Assembly: GCF_047495875.1 (NCBI RefSeq)
Contig: NC_092497.1
Span: 772,435-836,434 of the forward strand
Direction of reading: 5' to 3'
Length of the DNA stretch: 64,000 bases
DNA from: Pithys albifrons albifrons
Taxonomy: Eukaryota; Chordata; Aves; Passeriformes; Thamnophilidae
The notes under the pieces are model-generated. The model saw nothing but the letters and a program-made list of their open reading frames with translations, did no database searches and was not told the origin of the DNA. Shown in pieces: positions 9,156-20,659 of this stretch. Position 1 is the stretch's first letter; each line of letters begins with the position of its first letter. A program made the position numbers and the translations under genes.

Positions 9156-11418
9156 CCCTTCCCTTGCCTTCCCTTGCCTTCCCTTGCCTTCCCTTGCCTT
9201 CCCTTGCCTTCCCTTGCCTTCCCTTGCCTTCCCTTGCCTTCCCTTGCCTTCCCTTGCCTTCCCTTGCCTTCCCTTGCCTTCCCTTGCCTTCCCTTGCCTT
9301 CCCTTGCCTTCCCTTCCCTTCCCTTCCCTTCCCTTCCCTTCCCTTCCCTTCCCTTCCCTTCCCTTCCCTTCCCTTCCCTTCCCTTCCCTTCCCTTCCCTT
9401 CCCTTCCCTTCCCTTCCCTTCCCTTCCCTTCCCTTCCCTTCCCTTCCCTTCCCTTCCCTTCCCTTCCCTTCCCTTCCCTTCCCTTCCCTTCCCTTCCCTT
9501 CCCTTCCCTTCCCTTCCCAAACCTTCCCAAACCTTCCCAAACCTTCCCAAACCTTCCCAAACCTTCCCAAACCTTCCCTTCCCAAACCTTCCCTTCCCAA
9601 ACCTTCCCTTCCCAAACCTTCCCAAACCTTCCCAAACCTTCCCAAACCTTCCCAAACCTTCCCTTCCCAAACCTTCCCTTCCCAAACCTTCCCTTCCCAA
9701 ACCTTCCCTTCCCAAACCTTCTCTTCCCAAACCTTCCCTTCCCAAACCTTCCCTTCCCAAACCTTCCCTTCCCAAACCTTCCCTTCCCAAACCTTCCCAA
9801 ACCTTCCCAAACCTTCCCTTCCCAAACCTTCCCAAACCTTCCCAAACCTTCCCAAACCTTCCCAAACCTTCCCTTCCCAAACCTTCCCAAACCTTCCCAA
9901 ACCTTCCCTTCCCAAACCTTCCCAAACCTTCCCAAACCTTCCCAAACCTTCTCTTCCCAAACCTTCCCAAACCTTCCCAACCCTTCCCAAACCTTCCCTT
10001 CCCTTCCCTTCCCTTCCAACCCCTTCCCTTCCCTTCCCTTCCCTTCCCTTCCCTTCCCTTCCCTTCCCTTCCCTTCCCTTCCCTTCCCTTCCCTTCCCTT
10101 CCCTTCCCTTCCCTTCCCTTCCCTTCCCTTCCCTTCCCTTCCCTTCCCTTCCCTTCCCTTCCCTTCCCTTCCCTTCCCTTCCCAAACCTTCTCTTCCCAA
10201 ACCTTCCCTTCCCTTCCCTTCCCTTCCCTTCCCTTCCCTTCCCAAACCTTCCCAAACCTTCCCAAACCTTCCCAAACCTTCCCTTCCCAAACCTTCCCAA
10301 ACCTTCCCAAACCTTCCCTTCCCTTCCCAAACCTTCCCTTCCCAAACCAAACCTTCCCTTCCCAAACCAAACCTTCCCAAACCAAACCTTCCCAAACCAA
10401 ACCTTCCCAAACCAAACCTTCCCAAACCTTCCCTTCCCTTCCCAAACCTTCCCAAACCTTCCCAAACCTTCCCTTCCCAAACCTTCCCAAACCTTCCCAA
10501 ACCTTCCCTTCCCAAACCTTCCCTTCCCAAACCTTCCCAAACCTTCCCAAACCTTCCCAAACCTTCCCAAACCTTCCCAAACCTTCCCAAACCTTCCCAA
10601 ACCTTCCCAAACCTTCCCAAACCTTCCCTTCCCAAACCTTCCCAAACCTTCCCAAACCTTCCCAAACCTTCCCAAACCTTCCCTTCCCAAACCTTCCCAA
10701 ACCTTCCCTTCCCAAACCTTCCCAAACCTTCCCAAACCTTCCCAAACCTTCCCTTCCCAAACCTTCCCAAACCTTCCCAAACCTTCCCAAACCTTCCCAA
10801 ACCTTCCCAAACCTTCCCAAACCTTCCCTTCCCAAACCTTCCCAAACCTTCCCAAACCTTCCCAAACCTTCCCAAACCTTCCCTTCCCAAACCTTCCCAA
10901 ACCTTCCCAAACCTTCCCAAACCTTCCCAAACCTTCCCAAACCTTCTCTTCCCAAACCTTCCCAAACCTTCCCAAACCTTCCCAAACCTTCCCTTCCCAA
11001 ACCTTCCCAAACCTTCCCAAACCTTCCCAAACCTTCCCAAACCTTCTCTTCCCTTCCCAAACCTTCCCTTCCCAGACCTTCCCTTCCCTTCCCTTCCCTT
11101 CCCTTCCCTTCCCTTCCCTTCCCTTCCCTTCCCTTCCCTTCCCTTCCCTTCCCTTCCCTTCCCTTCCCTTCCCTTCCCTTCCCTTCCCTTCCCTTCCCTT
11201 CCCTTCCCTTCCCTTCCCTTCCCTTCCCTTCCCTTCCCTTCCCTTCCCTTCCCTTCCCTTCCCTTCCCTTCCCTTCCCTTCCCTTCCCTTCCCTTCCCTT
11301 CCCTTCCCTTCCCTTCCCTTCCCTTCCCTTCCCTTCCCTTCCCTTCCCTTCCCTTCCCTTCCCTTCCCTTCCCTTCCCTTCCCTTCCCTTCCCTTCCCTT
11401 CCCTTCCCTTCCCTTCCC
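9156..11418 (+). repeat. (CCCTT)n / CCCAAACCTT compound array (AAGGG on the - strand)
   Basis: The array opens with about 15 copies of CCCTTGCCTT (to about 9310). Pure CCCTT follows to about 9516. An irregular mosaic of CCCTT and CCCAAACCTT units runs to about 11083, with another pure CCCTT block near 10031-10183 inside it. A final pure CCCTT block of about 67 copies ends at 11418. Within the mosaic, 9717-9719 and similar sites show CTCTT variants and 10340-10425 shows CCAAACCAAA variants. The - strand is almost all purine in the pure blocks, which favours G-quadruplex or triplex DNA. Confidence 0.97.
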
Positions 11419-11984
11419 ACAATCCCAGCCCTGCTTTTCCCTTCCCCAAATCATTCCTCAACCCCTTCACTTGCCCAAATTCTGCCCCTTTGGAGCCTGA
11501 ACTTGCCACTCTGGGCTCACCCCAGGGAGTCCTTTCCCAGCCCAGCCTGGGCTGAGGGTTTTTGTGGAGCTGCTGGGAATGCTGTACCAGGAATGGAATG
11601 GAAAGGAAGGAAAGAAGGGACCTCCCTGAGGGTTTAATCGACCAATTTGCTGTGGGAGGGAGGGGTGGGATGGGCAGAGATGCCAAAATATCCATGTCCA
11701 TGTGCTGGATTTCCAGATAATCCACATGGGCCACTTGTCCCTCTCTGCCTCCGACCGGTACAGAACAGTTTGTTGGTGTTCCATCCTTCCTAACCCCTAA
11801 TCCTTAATCTTTTAACTCTGCTTTTCCTTCCTTTTCCTGATTTCTTTGCCTGATCTGTGTGTGAAGAGTTTGGGAGCACCAATTCTGCTCCGTGACAAGT
11901 TTAACTGGATTCTTTTTTTTTTAACTGAATTAACTGGATTTTTCCCTGATTTTATTCTTCCCTCACATTGTCAGCTTGGAATTT
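11419..11984 (+). other. Unique intronic spacer
   Basis: This unique sequence has ordinary base composition, including a short T tract near 11913-11922. A stretch around 11680-11765 is free of repeats and could be conserved. No gene or element was recognised. Confidence 0.5.
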
Positions 11985-12838
11985 TTCCCTGATGTTTCCC
12001 TGATTTTTCCCTGACTTTTACCTGATTTTTACCTGATTTTTACCTGATTTTCCCCTGATTTTCCCCTGATTTTCCCCTGATTTTCCCCTGATTTTTCCCT
12101 GATTTTTCCCTGATTTTTCCCTGATTTTTCCCTGATTTTTCCCTGATTTTTCCCTGATTTTTCCCTGATTTTTCCCTGATTTTCCCCTGATTTTTCCCTG
12201 ATTTTTCCCTGATTTTATTCTTCCCTCACATTGTCAGGTTGGAATTTTTCCCTGATTTTTCCCTGATTTTATTCTTCCCTCACATTGTCAGGTTGGAATT
12301 TTTCCCTGATTTTTCCCTGATTTTATTCTTCCCTCACATTGTCAGGTTGGAATTTTTCCCTGATTTTTCCCTGATTTTATTCTTCCCTCACATTGTCAGG
12401 TTGGAATTTTTCCCTGATTTTTCCCTGATTTTATTCTTCCCTCACATTGTCAGGTTGGAATTTTTCCCTGATTTTTCCCTGATTTTATTCTTCCCTCACA
12501 TTGTCAGGTTGGAATTTTTCCCTGATTTTTCCCTGATTTTGTTCTTCCCTCACATTGTCAGGTTGGAATTTTTCCCTGATTTTTCCCTGATTTTGTTCTT
12601 CCCTCACATTGTCAGGTTGGAATTTTTGCCTGATTTTTGCCTGATTTTTGCCTGATTTTTGCCTGATTTTTGCCTGATTTTTGCCTGATTTTTCCCTGAT
12701 TTTTCCCTGATTTTTCCCTGATTTTATTCTTCCCTCACATTGTCAGCTTGGAATTTTTACCTGATTTTTCCCTGATTTTATTCTTCCCTCACATTGTTAC
12801 CTGATTTTTCCCTGATTTTATTCTTCCCTCACATTGTC
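11985..12838 (+). repeat. 11-bp repeat with nested 54-bp higher-order unit
   Basis: The short unit is TTTTTCCCTGA (11 bp), tandem from about 11985 to 12215 with TTTACC and TTCCCC variants. From about 12233 it is embedded in a 54-bp unit that adds TTTATTCTTCCCTCACATTG and TCAGGTTGGAA. Starts at 12233 and 12287 show the 54-bp period. A TTTTTGCCTGA subtype occurs near 12625-12690. Confidence 0.92.
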
Positions 12839-15230
12839 TATCTATCACTCTATCTATCACTCTATCAATCACTCTATCAATCACTCTATCACTCTATCAC
12901 TCTATCACTCTATCACTCTATCACTCTATCACTCTATCACTCTATCACTCTATCACTCTATCACTCAATCACTCTATCAATCACTCTATCACTCTATCAC
13001 TCATCACTCATCACTCTATCACTCTATCACTCTATCAATCACTCTATCAATCACTCTATCACTCTATCACTCTATCACTCTATCACTCATCACTCATCAC
13101 TCATCACTCTATCACTCTATCACTCTATCACTCTATCACTCATCACTCTATCACTCTATCACTCTATCGCTCTATCACTCTATCACTCTATCGCTCAATC
13201 ACTCTATCACTCTATCACTCTATCACTCTATCACTCTATCACTCTATCACTCTATCACTCACTCTATCACTCTATCACTCTATCACTCTATCACTCACTC
13301 TATCACTCTATCACTCTATCACTCTATCACTCACTCTATCACTCTATCACTCTACCACTATCTATCACTCAATCACTCTATCACTCTATCACTCTATCAC
13401 TATCACTCTATCTATCACTCAATCACTCTATCACTCTATCACTCTATCACTCTATCACTCTATCACTCTATCTATCACTCTATCACTCTATCACTCTATC
13501 ACTCTATCACTCTATCAATCAATCACTCAATCACTCAATCACTCAATCACTCAATCACTCTATCACTCTATCACTCTATCACTCTATCACTCTATCACTC
13601 TATCAATCACTCAATCACTCTATCACTCTATCACTCTATCACTCTATCACTCTATCGCTCTATCACTCTATCACTCTATCACTCTATCACTCTATCAATC
13701 ACTCTATCACTCTATCACTCTATCACTCTATCACTCTATCACTCTATCGCTCTATCGCTCTATCACTCTATCACTCTATCACTCTATCGCTCAATCACTC
13801 TATCACTCTATCGCTCTATCACTCTATCGCTCTATCACTCTATCGCTCTATCACTCTATCGCTCTATCACTCTATCACTCAATCACTCTATCACTCATCA
13901 CTCTATCACTCTATCACTCACTCTATCACTCTATCACTCTACCACTATCTATCACTCTATCACTCTATCACTCTATCACTCTATCACTCTATCACTCTAT
14001 CACTCTATCACTCTATCAATCACTCAATCACTCAATCACTCAATCACTCTATCACTCTATCACTCATCACTCTATCACTCTATCACTCTATCGCTCTATC
14101 ACTCTATCACTCTATCACTCATCACTCTATCACTCTATCACTCTATCACTCACTCTATCACTCTATCACTCTATCACTCTATCACTCACTCTATCACTCT
14201 ATCACTCTACCACTATCTATCACTCTATCACTCTGTCACTCTATCGCTCTATCGCTCTATCACTCTATCGCTATCACTCTATCTATCACTCAATCACTCT
14301 ATCACTCTATCACTCTATCACTCTATCTATCACTCTATCACTCTATCACTCTATCACTCTATCACTCTATCACTCTATCACTCTATCAATCACTCAATCA
14401 CTCAATCACTCTATCACTCTATCGCTCTATCGCTCTATCGCTCTATCACTCTATCACTCTATCACTCTATCACTCTATCAATCACTCAATCACTCAATCA
14501 CTCTATCACTCTATCGCTCTATCGCTCTATCGCTCTATCACTCTATCACTCTATCACTCTATCACTCTATCAATCACTCTATCACTCTATCACTCTATCA
14601 CTCTATCACTCTATCACTCTATCGCTCTATCGCTCTATCACTCTATCACTCTATCACTCTATCGCTCAATCACTCTATCACTCTATCGCTCTATCACTCT
14701 ATCGCTCTATCACTCTATCGCTCTATCACTCTATCGCTCTATCGCTCTATCGCTCTATCGCTCTATCACTCTATCACTCTATCACTCTATCTATCACTCT
14801 ATCACTCTATCAATCACTCTATCACTCTATCACTCTATCACTCTATCACTCTATCGCTCTATCACTCTATCGCTCAATCACTCTATCACTCTATCACTCT
14901 ATCACTCTATCGCTCTATCACTCTATCGCTCTATCGCTCTATCGCTCTATCGCTCTATCACTCTATCACTCTATCACTCTATCTATCACTCTATCACTCT
15001 ATCACTCTATCACTCTATCACTCTATCGCTCTATCACTCTATCGCTCTATCGCTCTATCGCTCTATCGCTCTATCACTCTATCACTCTATCACTCTATCA
15101 CTCTATCACTCTATCTATCAATCACTCTATCTATCACTCTATCTATCTATCTAGCTATCTATCTCTATCACTCTATCACTCTATCACTCTATCTATTGAT
15201 CTATCACTCTATCTATCACTCTATCTACCC
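12836..15230 (+). repeat. TCACTCTA octamer microsatellite array
   Basis: About 2.4 kb is made of the octamer TCACTCTA, with point variants TCGCTCTA and TCACTCAA and phase changes CTATCTATC. Blocks with the TCG variant recur periodically (about 13740-13860, 14420-14530, 14620-14760, 14900-15070), which indicates block duplications. It contains no stop triplet in two forward frames, hence frames of about 790 and 918 residues, which are not genes. Confidence 0.96.
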
Positions 15231-15494
15231 TCTATTATCTACCTCTCTATATTTTTCTATTATCTATCATCTAACTGTGTAGCCATCTATTATTGCATCT
15301 ATCATCCATCTTTCTACCAATCCACCTGTCATCCCTCCATCCCTCCATCCATCTATCCATCCATGTATCTATTAGCTATCTATTATCTATCTCTGTATCT
15401 GTGTATCAGTCTGTCTATCAGTCTGTCTATGTATCTATCACTCTATCCATCACTATCACTGTGTCACTCTATCCATCTATTAGCTATCTCTCTA

Positions 15495-15529
<35 letters not shown>

Positions 15530-15640
15530 CTCTCTCTCTCTCTCTATCCCTCTCTCTCTCTCTCTGTCCCTCCTCCCCATCTATCTCTAATCTCCCTATT
15601 CCCTGTCTATCCCTCTATCTACGACTCCCTGGGCAGGGGC
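15231..15640 (+). repeat. Degenerate TCTA and CT microsatellite
   Basis: The octamer array decays into irregular CTAT, CCAT and CTGT tetranucleotides. A (TC)n block with interspersed CCC follows at about 15490-15570. This is the right-hand decay zone of the preceding array. Confidence 0.85.
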
Positions 15641-15691
15641 ACAGGAGGGGCAGGCACTGAGCTCTGCCCTGTGGGACCAGGGACAGCACCC

Positions 15692-16815
15692 AGGGCATGG
15701 CTGGAGCTGGGACAGGGCACAGGGCATGGCTGGAGCTGGGACAGGGCACAGGGCATGGCTGGAGCTGGGACAGGGCACAGGGAATGGCTGGAGCTGGGTC
15801 AGGGCACAGGGCATGGCTGGAGCAGGGACAGGGCACAGGGCATGGCTGGAGCTGGGACAGGGCAGGGACAGGGCACAGGGAATGGCTGGAGCTGGGACGG
15901 GGCACAGGGCATGGCTGGAGCTGGGACAGGGCCCAGGGAATGGCTGGAGCTGGGACAGGGCACAGGGCATGGCTGGAGCTGGGACAGGGCACAGGGCATG
16001 GCTGGAGCTGGGACAGGGCACAGGGAATGGCTGGAGCAGGGACAGGGCACAGGGCATGGCTGGAGCTGGGACAGGGCAGGGACAGGGCCCAGGGGATGGC
16101 TGGAGCTGGGACAGGGCACAGGGCATGGCTGGAGCTGGGACAGGGCAGGGACAGGGCCCAGGGAATGGCTGGAGCTGGGACAGGGCAGGGACAGGGCCCA
16201 GGGAATGGCTGGAGCTGGGACAGGGCCCAGGGAATGGCTGGAGCTGGGACAGGGCAGGGACAGGGCCCAGGGAATGGCTGGAGCTGGGACAGGGCCCAGG
16301 GAATGGCTGGAGCTGGGACAGGGCAGGGACAGGGCACAGGGAATGGCTGGAGCTGGGACAGGGCACAGGGCATGGCTGGAGCTGGGACAGGGCACAGGGC
16401 ATGGCTGGAGCTGGGACAGGGCACAGGGAATGGCTGGAGCTGGGACAGGGCACAGGGAATGGCTGGAGCTGGGACAGCACCCAGGGCATGGCTGGAGCTG
16501 GGACAGGGCACAGGGCATGGCTGGAGCTGGGACATGGCACAGGGAATGGCTGGAGCTGGGACAGGGCACAGGGAATGGCTGGAGCTGATACAGGGCACAG
16601 GGAATGGCTGGAGCTGGGACAGGGCACAGGGAATGGCTGGAGCTGGGACAGGGCAGGGACAGGGCACAGGGAATGGCTGGAGCTGGGACAGGGCACAGGG
16701 AAGGGCTGGAGCTGGGACAGGGCACAGGGCATGGTTGGAGCTGGGACAGGGCAGGGACAGGGCACAGGGTATGGCTGGAGCTGGGACAGGGCAGGGACAG
16801 GGCACAGGGAATGGC
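15692..16815 (+). repeat. 29-bp minisatellite
   Basis: The unit is GGAGCTGGGACAGGGCACAG plus GGCATGGCT (29 bp). Variants have AATGGCT for CATGGCT and CCCAGG for CACAGG, and about ten units carry an extra GACAGGGCAG. About 38 copies are present. It is a purine-biased intronic array. Confidence 0.94.
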
Positions 16816-16829
16816 TGTGCCAGGGCAGG

Positions 16830-17745
16830 GTTGGGTTGGATCTTACAAAGAGGCTCTTCCCCCAGGGAGTGGTGGGCACTGCCAGGCTCCCCAGGGCAGG
16901 GTCAGGTGGGATCCCAGGGAAAGGTCCTTCCCCCAGATGGATGGTTGGCACTGCCAGGCTCCCCAGGGCAGGGTTGGGTTGGATCCCAGGGAAAGGTCCT
17001 TCCCCCATGGAGTGGTTGGCACTGCCAGGCTCCCCAGGGCAGGGTCAGGTGGGATCCCAGGGAAAGGTCCTTCCCCCAGGGTTGGCACTGCCAGGCTCCC
17101 CAGGGCAGGGTTGGGTTGGATCCCAGGGAAAGGTCCTTCCCCCAGATGGGTGATTGGCACTGCCAGGCTCCCCAGGGCAGGGTTGGGTTGGATCCCAGGG
17201 AAAGGTCCTTCCCCCAGGGTTGGCACTGCCCAGGCTCCCCAGGGCAGGGTCAGGTGGGATCCCAGGGAAAGGTCCTTCCCCCATGGAGTGGTGGGCACTG
17301 CCCAGGCTCCTCAGGGCAGGGTCAGGTGGGATCCCAGGGAAAGGTCCTTCCCCCAGGGTTGGCACTGCCAGGCTCCCCAGGGCAGGGTTGGGTTGGATCC
17401 CAGGGAAAGGTCCTTCCCCCATGGAGTGGTGGGCACTGCCAGGCTCCCCAGGGCAGGGTTGGGTTGGATCCCAGGGAAAGGTCCTTCACCCAGGGAGTGG
17501 TGGGCACTGCCCAGGCTCCCCAGGGCAGGGTCAGGTGGGATCCCAGGGAAAGGTCCTTCCCCCAGAGGGTGGTTGGCACTGCCAGGCTCTCCAGGGCAGG
17601 GTTGGGTTGGATCCCAGGGAAAGGTCCTTCCCCCATGGAGTGGTGGGCACTGCCCAGGCTCCCCAGGGCAGGGTCAAGTGGGATCCCAGGGAAAGGTCCT
17701 TCCCCCAGGGGGTGGTTGGCACTGCCAGGCTCCCCAGGGCAGTGG
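16830..17745 (+). repeat. 65-72-bp minisatellite ending ~140 bp before the last TXNL1 exon
   Basis: The unit contains GGGATCCCAGGGAAAGGTCC, TTCCCCCA, a variable GTGGTTGG segment, then CACTGCCAGGCTCCCCAGGG. Successive AAGGTCCTTC starts at 16921, 16993 and 17064 give periods of 72 and 71 bp, and other units are about 65 bp. About 13 copies are present. The remaining 142 bp to the exon hold the branch and pyrimidine tract (TTTTTTTTCCCCTTTTCCAG). Confidence 0.92.
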
Positions 17746-17887
17746 GCACAGCCCCTTCTTGTGAGCTCCTGGACATCCAGGACAGGGCCAGGGATTCCCT
17801 CCCTGCCAACGGAGCTGCCCTTGGATTATGGAACCAAAAAAACCCCTGCCCAGCTTTTAAACTTCCTTTTTTTTTCCCCTTTTCCAG

Positions 17888-17917
17888 GTAGTTGGCAAAA
17901 AAGGAGAGAGCCACTAG
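17888..17917 (+). CDS. TXNL1: TXNL1 terminal coding exon
   Basis: The acceptor TTTTCCAG is followed directly by nine codons for VVGKKGESH and a TAG stop. This is the expected C-terminus of vertebrate TXNL1 and joins in phase 0 to the preceding exon (NDFKR then VVGKKGESH). The C-terminal tail ending in His is conserved. Structural work, as recalled, places this tail near the active site of the proteasomal deubiquitinase PSMD14 (Rpn11). Third-position GC is only about 44%. The coding end is intact, so nothing visible argues for a pseudogene. Confidence 0.96.
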   Translation, partial: VVGKKGESH

Positions 17918-18030
17918 GAAGCAAAGCCACTGGAAGGCCTTATCCCAATCCAAGATTCCCACTTTTCTCTCGACTCCTGGAAAACTGCTTGACCATCCCC
18001 AGAGACTCGGTTTGATTTTCTGCCATTCCC

Positions 18031-18036
18031 AATAAA
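18031..18036 (+). terminator. Poly(A) signal AATAAA (proximal)
   Basis: The canonical AATAAA lies 114 bp after the TXNL1 stop codon. A GT-rich stretch (GGAATGTGTTCCTGGTGT) follows at about 18052-18069, a suitable downstream element. Confidence 0.7.
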
Positions 18037-18094
18037 TCCTTGCATTCAGCTGGAATGTGTTCCTGGTGTCCTCCCCCTCCTCCTTGGATTTGTA

Positions 18095-18100
18095 AATAAA
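18095..18100 (+). terminator. Poly(A) signal AATAAA (distal)
   Basis: A second canonical AATAAA lies 64 bp further, with a T/GT-rich stretch (TTGCAGTTTGTTATTCC) from about 18120. Either signal could be the main one. A third AATAAA at 19024 is possible but lies beyond unrelated sequence. Confidence 0.65.
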
Positions 18101-18118
18101 ATTCCTGACTTTTGCCAA

Positions 18119-19049
18119 GTTGCAGTTTGTTATTCCAAAGGTTTTGTTGCACTGGAACTTCCTGACTCCGCTGGAAAACTCCCTGGGAAATGTTTGCTCA
18201 GAGTCTCAAAGGTGAACTGAAAGTCCAATCTTGGTTTTCTTTGGGATCACCATTCCCACAAAAGAATTCCTTGGATAGAATTAACTTCACTTACTCAGTT
18301 CCCACTTCCCTCCCAAATCACAGCAGATTTTCAAAAAAATCTTGAACTTCCAAGGAATTCCTGAGTCTTCCAAACCTTTTTTTTTTTTTTTTATAAATAT
18401 TATTAAAAATTCCTACCTTTGTTTTCCTGCAGGTTGGGATTGAAATGTTATTCCCTGTTTATTTTATGGGATGTTTTCCCTCTCCCCTTCACCCCCCAAG
18501 AAGGAAATACTTATTACAAATATTAATTTTCCATCTTAATTGGAATTTTTATGCCGATTAAGGCACAATTCCAGGACAACTCCCCAAATTATTGTTCATT
18601 GATCAGCCCCATATCCACAGAATTCTCGAAATTCCCAGGAAAACTTCCCAAGTGTTTAATTGCCGTAATTAATCGCTTTGTACAGTTAAATTCCCTGCAT
18701 TTTTAATTACACAAATCCCATTAAAACTCAAATCCTGCCCTAATTGCTGTTCCTTGGCCACACTGGGCTGGATCTTTCCTGCCTTGGCACATTCGGATGT
18801 TCATCCCCAGTGAATTTCCTCTTCAAATTCTTCTTTTTTTTTTCCCCCAAGAAAACTGGGAATTGTCTGGAAATCCTTATTTTCTGAGAGGTTTCTTTTC
18901 ACTCTCTGCATATTCCAAGAGCTGCATCAATCCCTGGCCTGTGCTGACAGCTGGTTCCTCTCCCAATTCCTTATTTTTTTTTTTTTTATTTTGAGGGATG
19001 TAATTCGTGGAATTGTAAATAGAAATAAACTGATTTTAATACAAACACG
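18119..19049. other. Unique AT-rich island downstream of TXNL1
   Basis: This island is non-repetitive and AT-rich. The stretch at about 18530-18730 contains ATTAAT, TTTAATTGCCGTAATTAATC and TTTTTAATTAC, homeodomain-type motifs typical of conserved non-coding elements. T tracts lie at about 18377-18393, 18834-18844 and 18973-18988. No open frame with domain-like composition is present. Confidence 0.45.
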
Positions 19050-20650
19050 TTCCTGGTGCTGCCTCTGGTGCCCTGCAGGGATTCCAGAGGGTGGGATGTG
19101 GGATTGGATGGATGGTGGGGTGATTCCAGAGGATGGGATGTAGGATGTGGGATGTGGGCTGGGCATCCCTGCCCTGCATGGATATTGGGATCATTCCAGA
19201 GGATGGGTGGGATGTGGGATGTGTATCCCTGCCCTGTATGGATATTGGGATCATTCCAGAGGATGGATGGGATGTAGGATGTGTGTTGGGCATCACTGCC
19301 AGGGACATCCCTGCCCTGCTGGTGCCCTGCATGGATATTGGGCATCATTCCAGAGGATGGATGGGATGTGGGATGTGGGCTGGGCATCACTGCCAGGAGC
19401 ATCCCTGCCCTGCTGGTGCCCTGCATGGATATTGGGCATCATTCCAGAGGATGGATGGGATCTGGGATGTGTATCCCTGCCCTGCATGGATATTGGGAGT
19501 CATTCCAGAGGGATGGATGGGATGTGGGATGTGTATCCCTGCCCTGTATGGATACTGGGATCATTCCAGAGGATGGATGGGATGTGGACTGGGCATCCCT
19601 GCCCTGCTGGTGCCCTGCATGGATATTGGGATCATTCCAGAGGATGGAAGGAATGTGGGATGTGGGATGGGCATCCCTGCCAGGGGCATCCCTGCCCTGC
19701 TGGTGCCCTGCATGGATATTGGGAGTCATTCCAGAGGATGGGTGGGATGTGGGATGTGGGATGGGCATCCCTGCCAGGGACATCCCTGCCCTGCTGGTGC
19801 CCTGCATGGATATTGGGATCATTCCAGAGGGATGGATGGGATGTGGGCTGGGCATCCCTGCCCTGCTGGTGCCCTACATGGATATTGGGATCATTCCAGA
19901 GGATGGAAGGGATGTGGGATGTGTATCCCTGCCCTGCATGGATATTGGGCATCATTCCAGAGGATGGATGGGATGTGGGATGTGTATCCCTGCCCTGCAT
20001 GGATATTGGGAGTCATTCCAGAGGATGGAAGGGATGTGGGATGTATATCCCTGCCTTGCATGGATATTGGGATCATTCCAGAGGATGGAAGGGATGTGGG
20101 ATGTGGACTGGGCATCCCTGCCCTGCTGGTGCCCTGCATGGATATTGGGAGTCATTCCAGAGGACGGAAGGGATGTGGGCTGGGCATCCCTGCCCTGCTG
20201 GTGCCCTGCATGGATGTTGGGGGTGATTCCAGAGGATGGATGGGATGTGGGATGTGGGTTGGACATCACTGCCAGGAGCATCCCTGCCCTGCTGGTGCCC
20301 TGCATGGATATTGGGAGTCATTCCAGAGGATGGATGGGATCTGGGATGTGTATCCCTGCCCTGTATGGATATTGGGATCATTCCAGAGGATGGGTGGGAT
20401 GTGGGATGTGTATCCCTGCCCTGTATGGATGTTGGGGGTCATTCCAGAGGATGGATGGGATGTGGGATGTGTCCTGGGCATCACCTGCATCCCTGCCCTG
20501 TACAGGGATTGGATGGATATTGGGATCATTCCAGAGGATGGATGGGATCTGGGATGTGTATCCCTGCCCTGCATGGATATTGGGAGTCATTCCAGAGGAT
20601 GGAAGGGATGTGGGATGTGGGCTGGGCATCCCTGCCCTGCTGGTGGTATC
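19050..20650 (+). repeat. 60-bp-type minisatellite
   Basis: The core unit contains GATATTGGGATCATTCCAGA, GGATGGATGGGATGTGGGAT and GTGTATCCCTGCCCTGTATG (60 bp, for example 19181 to 19241). Many units are longer because they carry a TGCCAGGGACATCCCTGCCC and TGCTGGTGCCC module. About 24 copies are present. Confidence 0.93.
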
Positions 20651-20659
20651 CTGGATGTC

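Larger units (their letters stand above)
17918..18118 (+). other. TXNL1: TXNL1 3' UTR (short form)
   Basis: This unique sequence runs from the stop codon to the second poly(A) signal and about 18 bp beyond. Its end is inferred from the AATAAA hexamers, and no transcript was available. It has no tandem repeat, in contrast to the introns. Confidence 0.75.

Noticed and set aside
9025..11734. Five open frames of 770-880 residues on both strands
   Set aside because: They are translations of (CCCTT)n/(AAGGG)n and CCCAAACCTT, giving PSLPF, GREGK and NLPKP repeats. Composition alone explains them.
12794..15590. Forward frames of 786 and 918 residues
   Set aside because: They are translations of the TCACTCTA octamer array.
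15596..18015. Forward frame of 772 residues that runs over the terminal TXNL1 exon
   Set aside because: It is repeat-derived through 17745 and reads the terminal exon in a different frame from VVGKKGESH.
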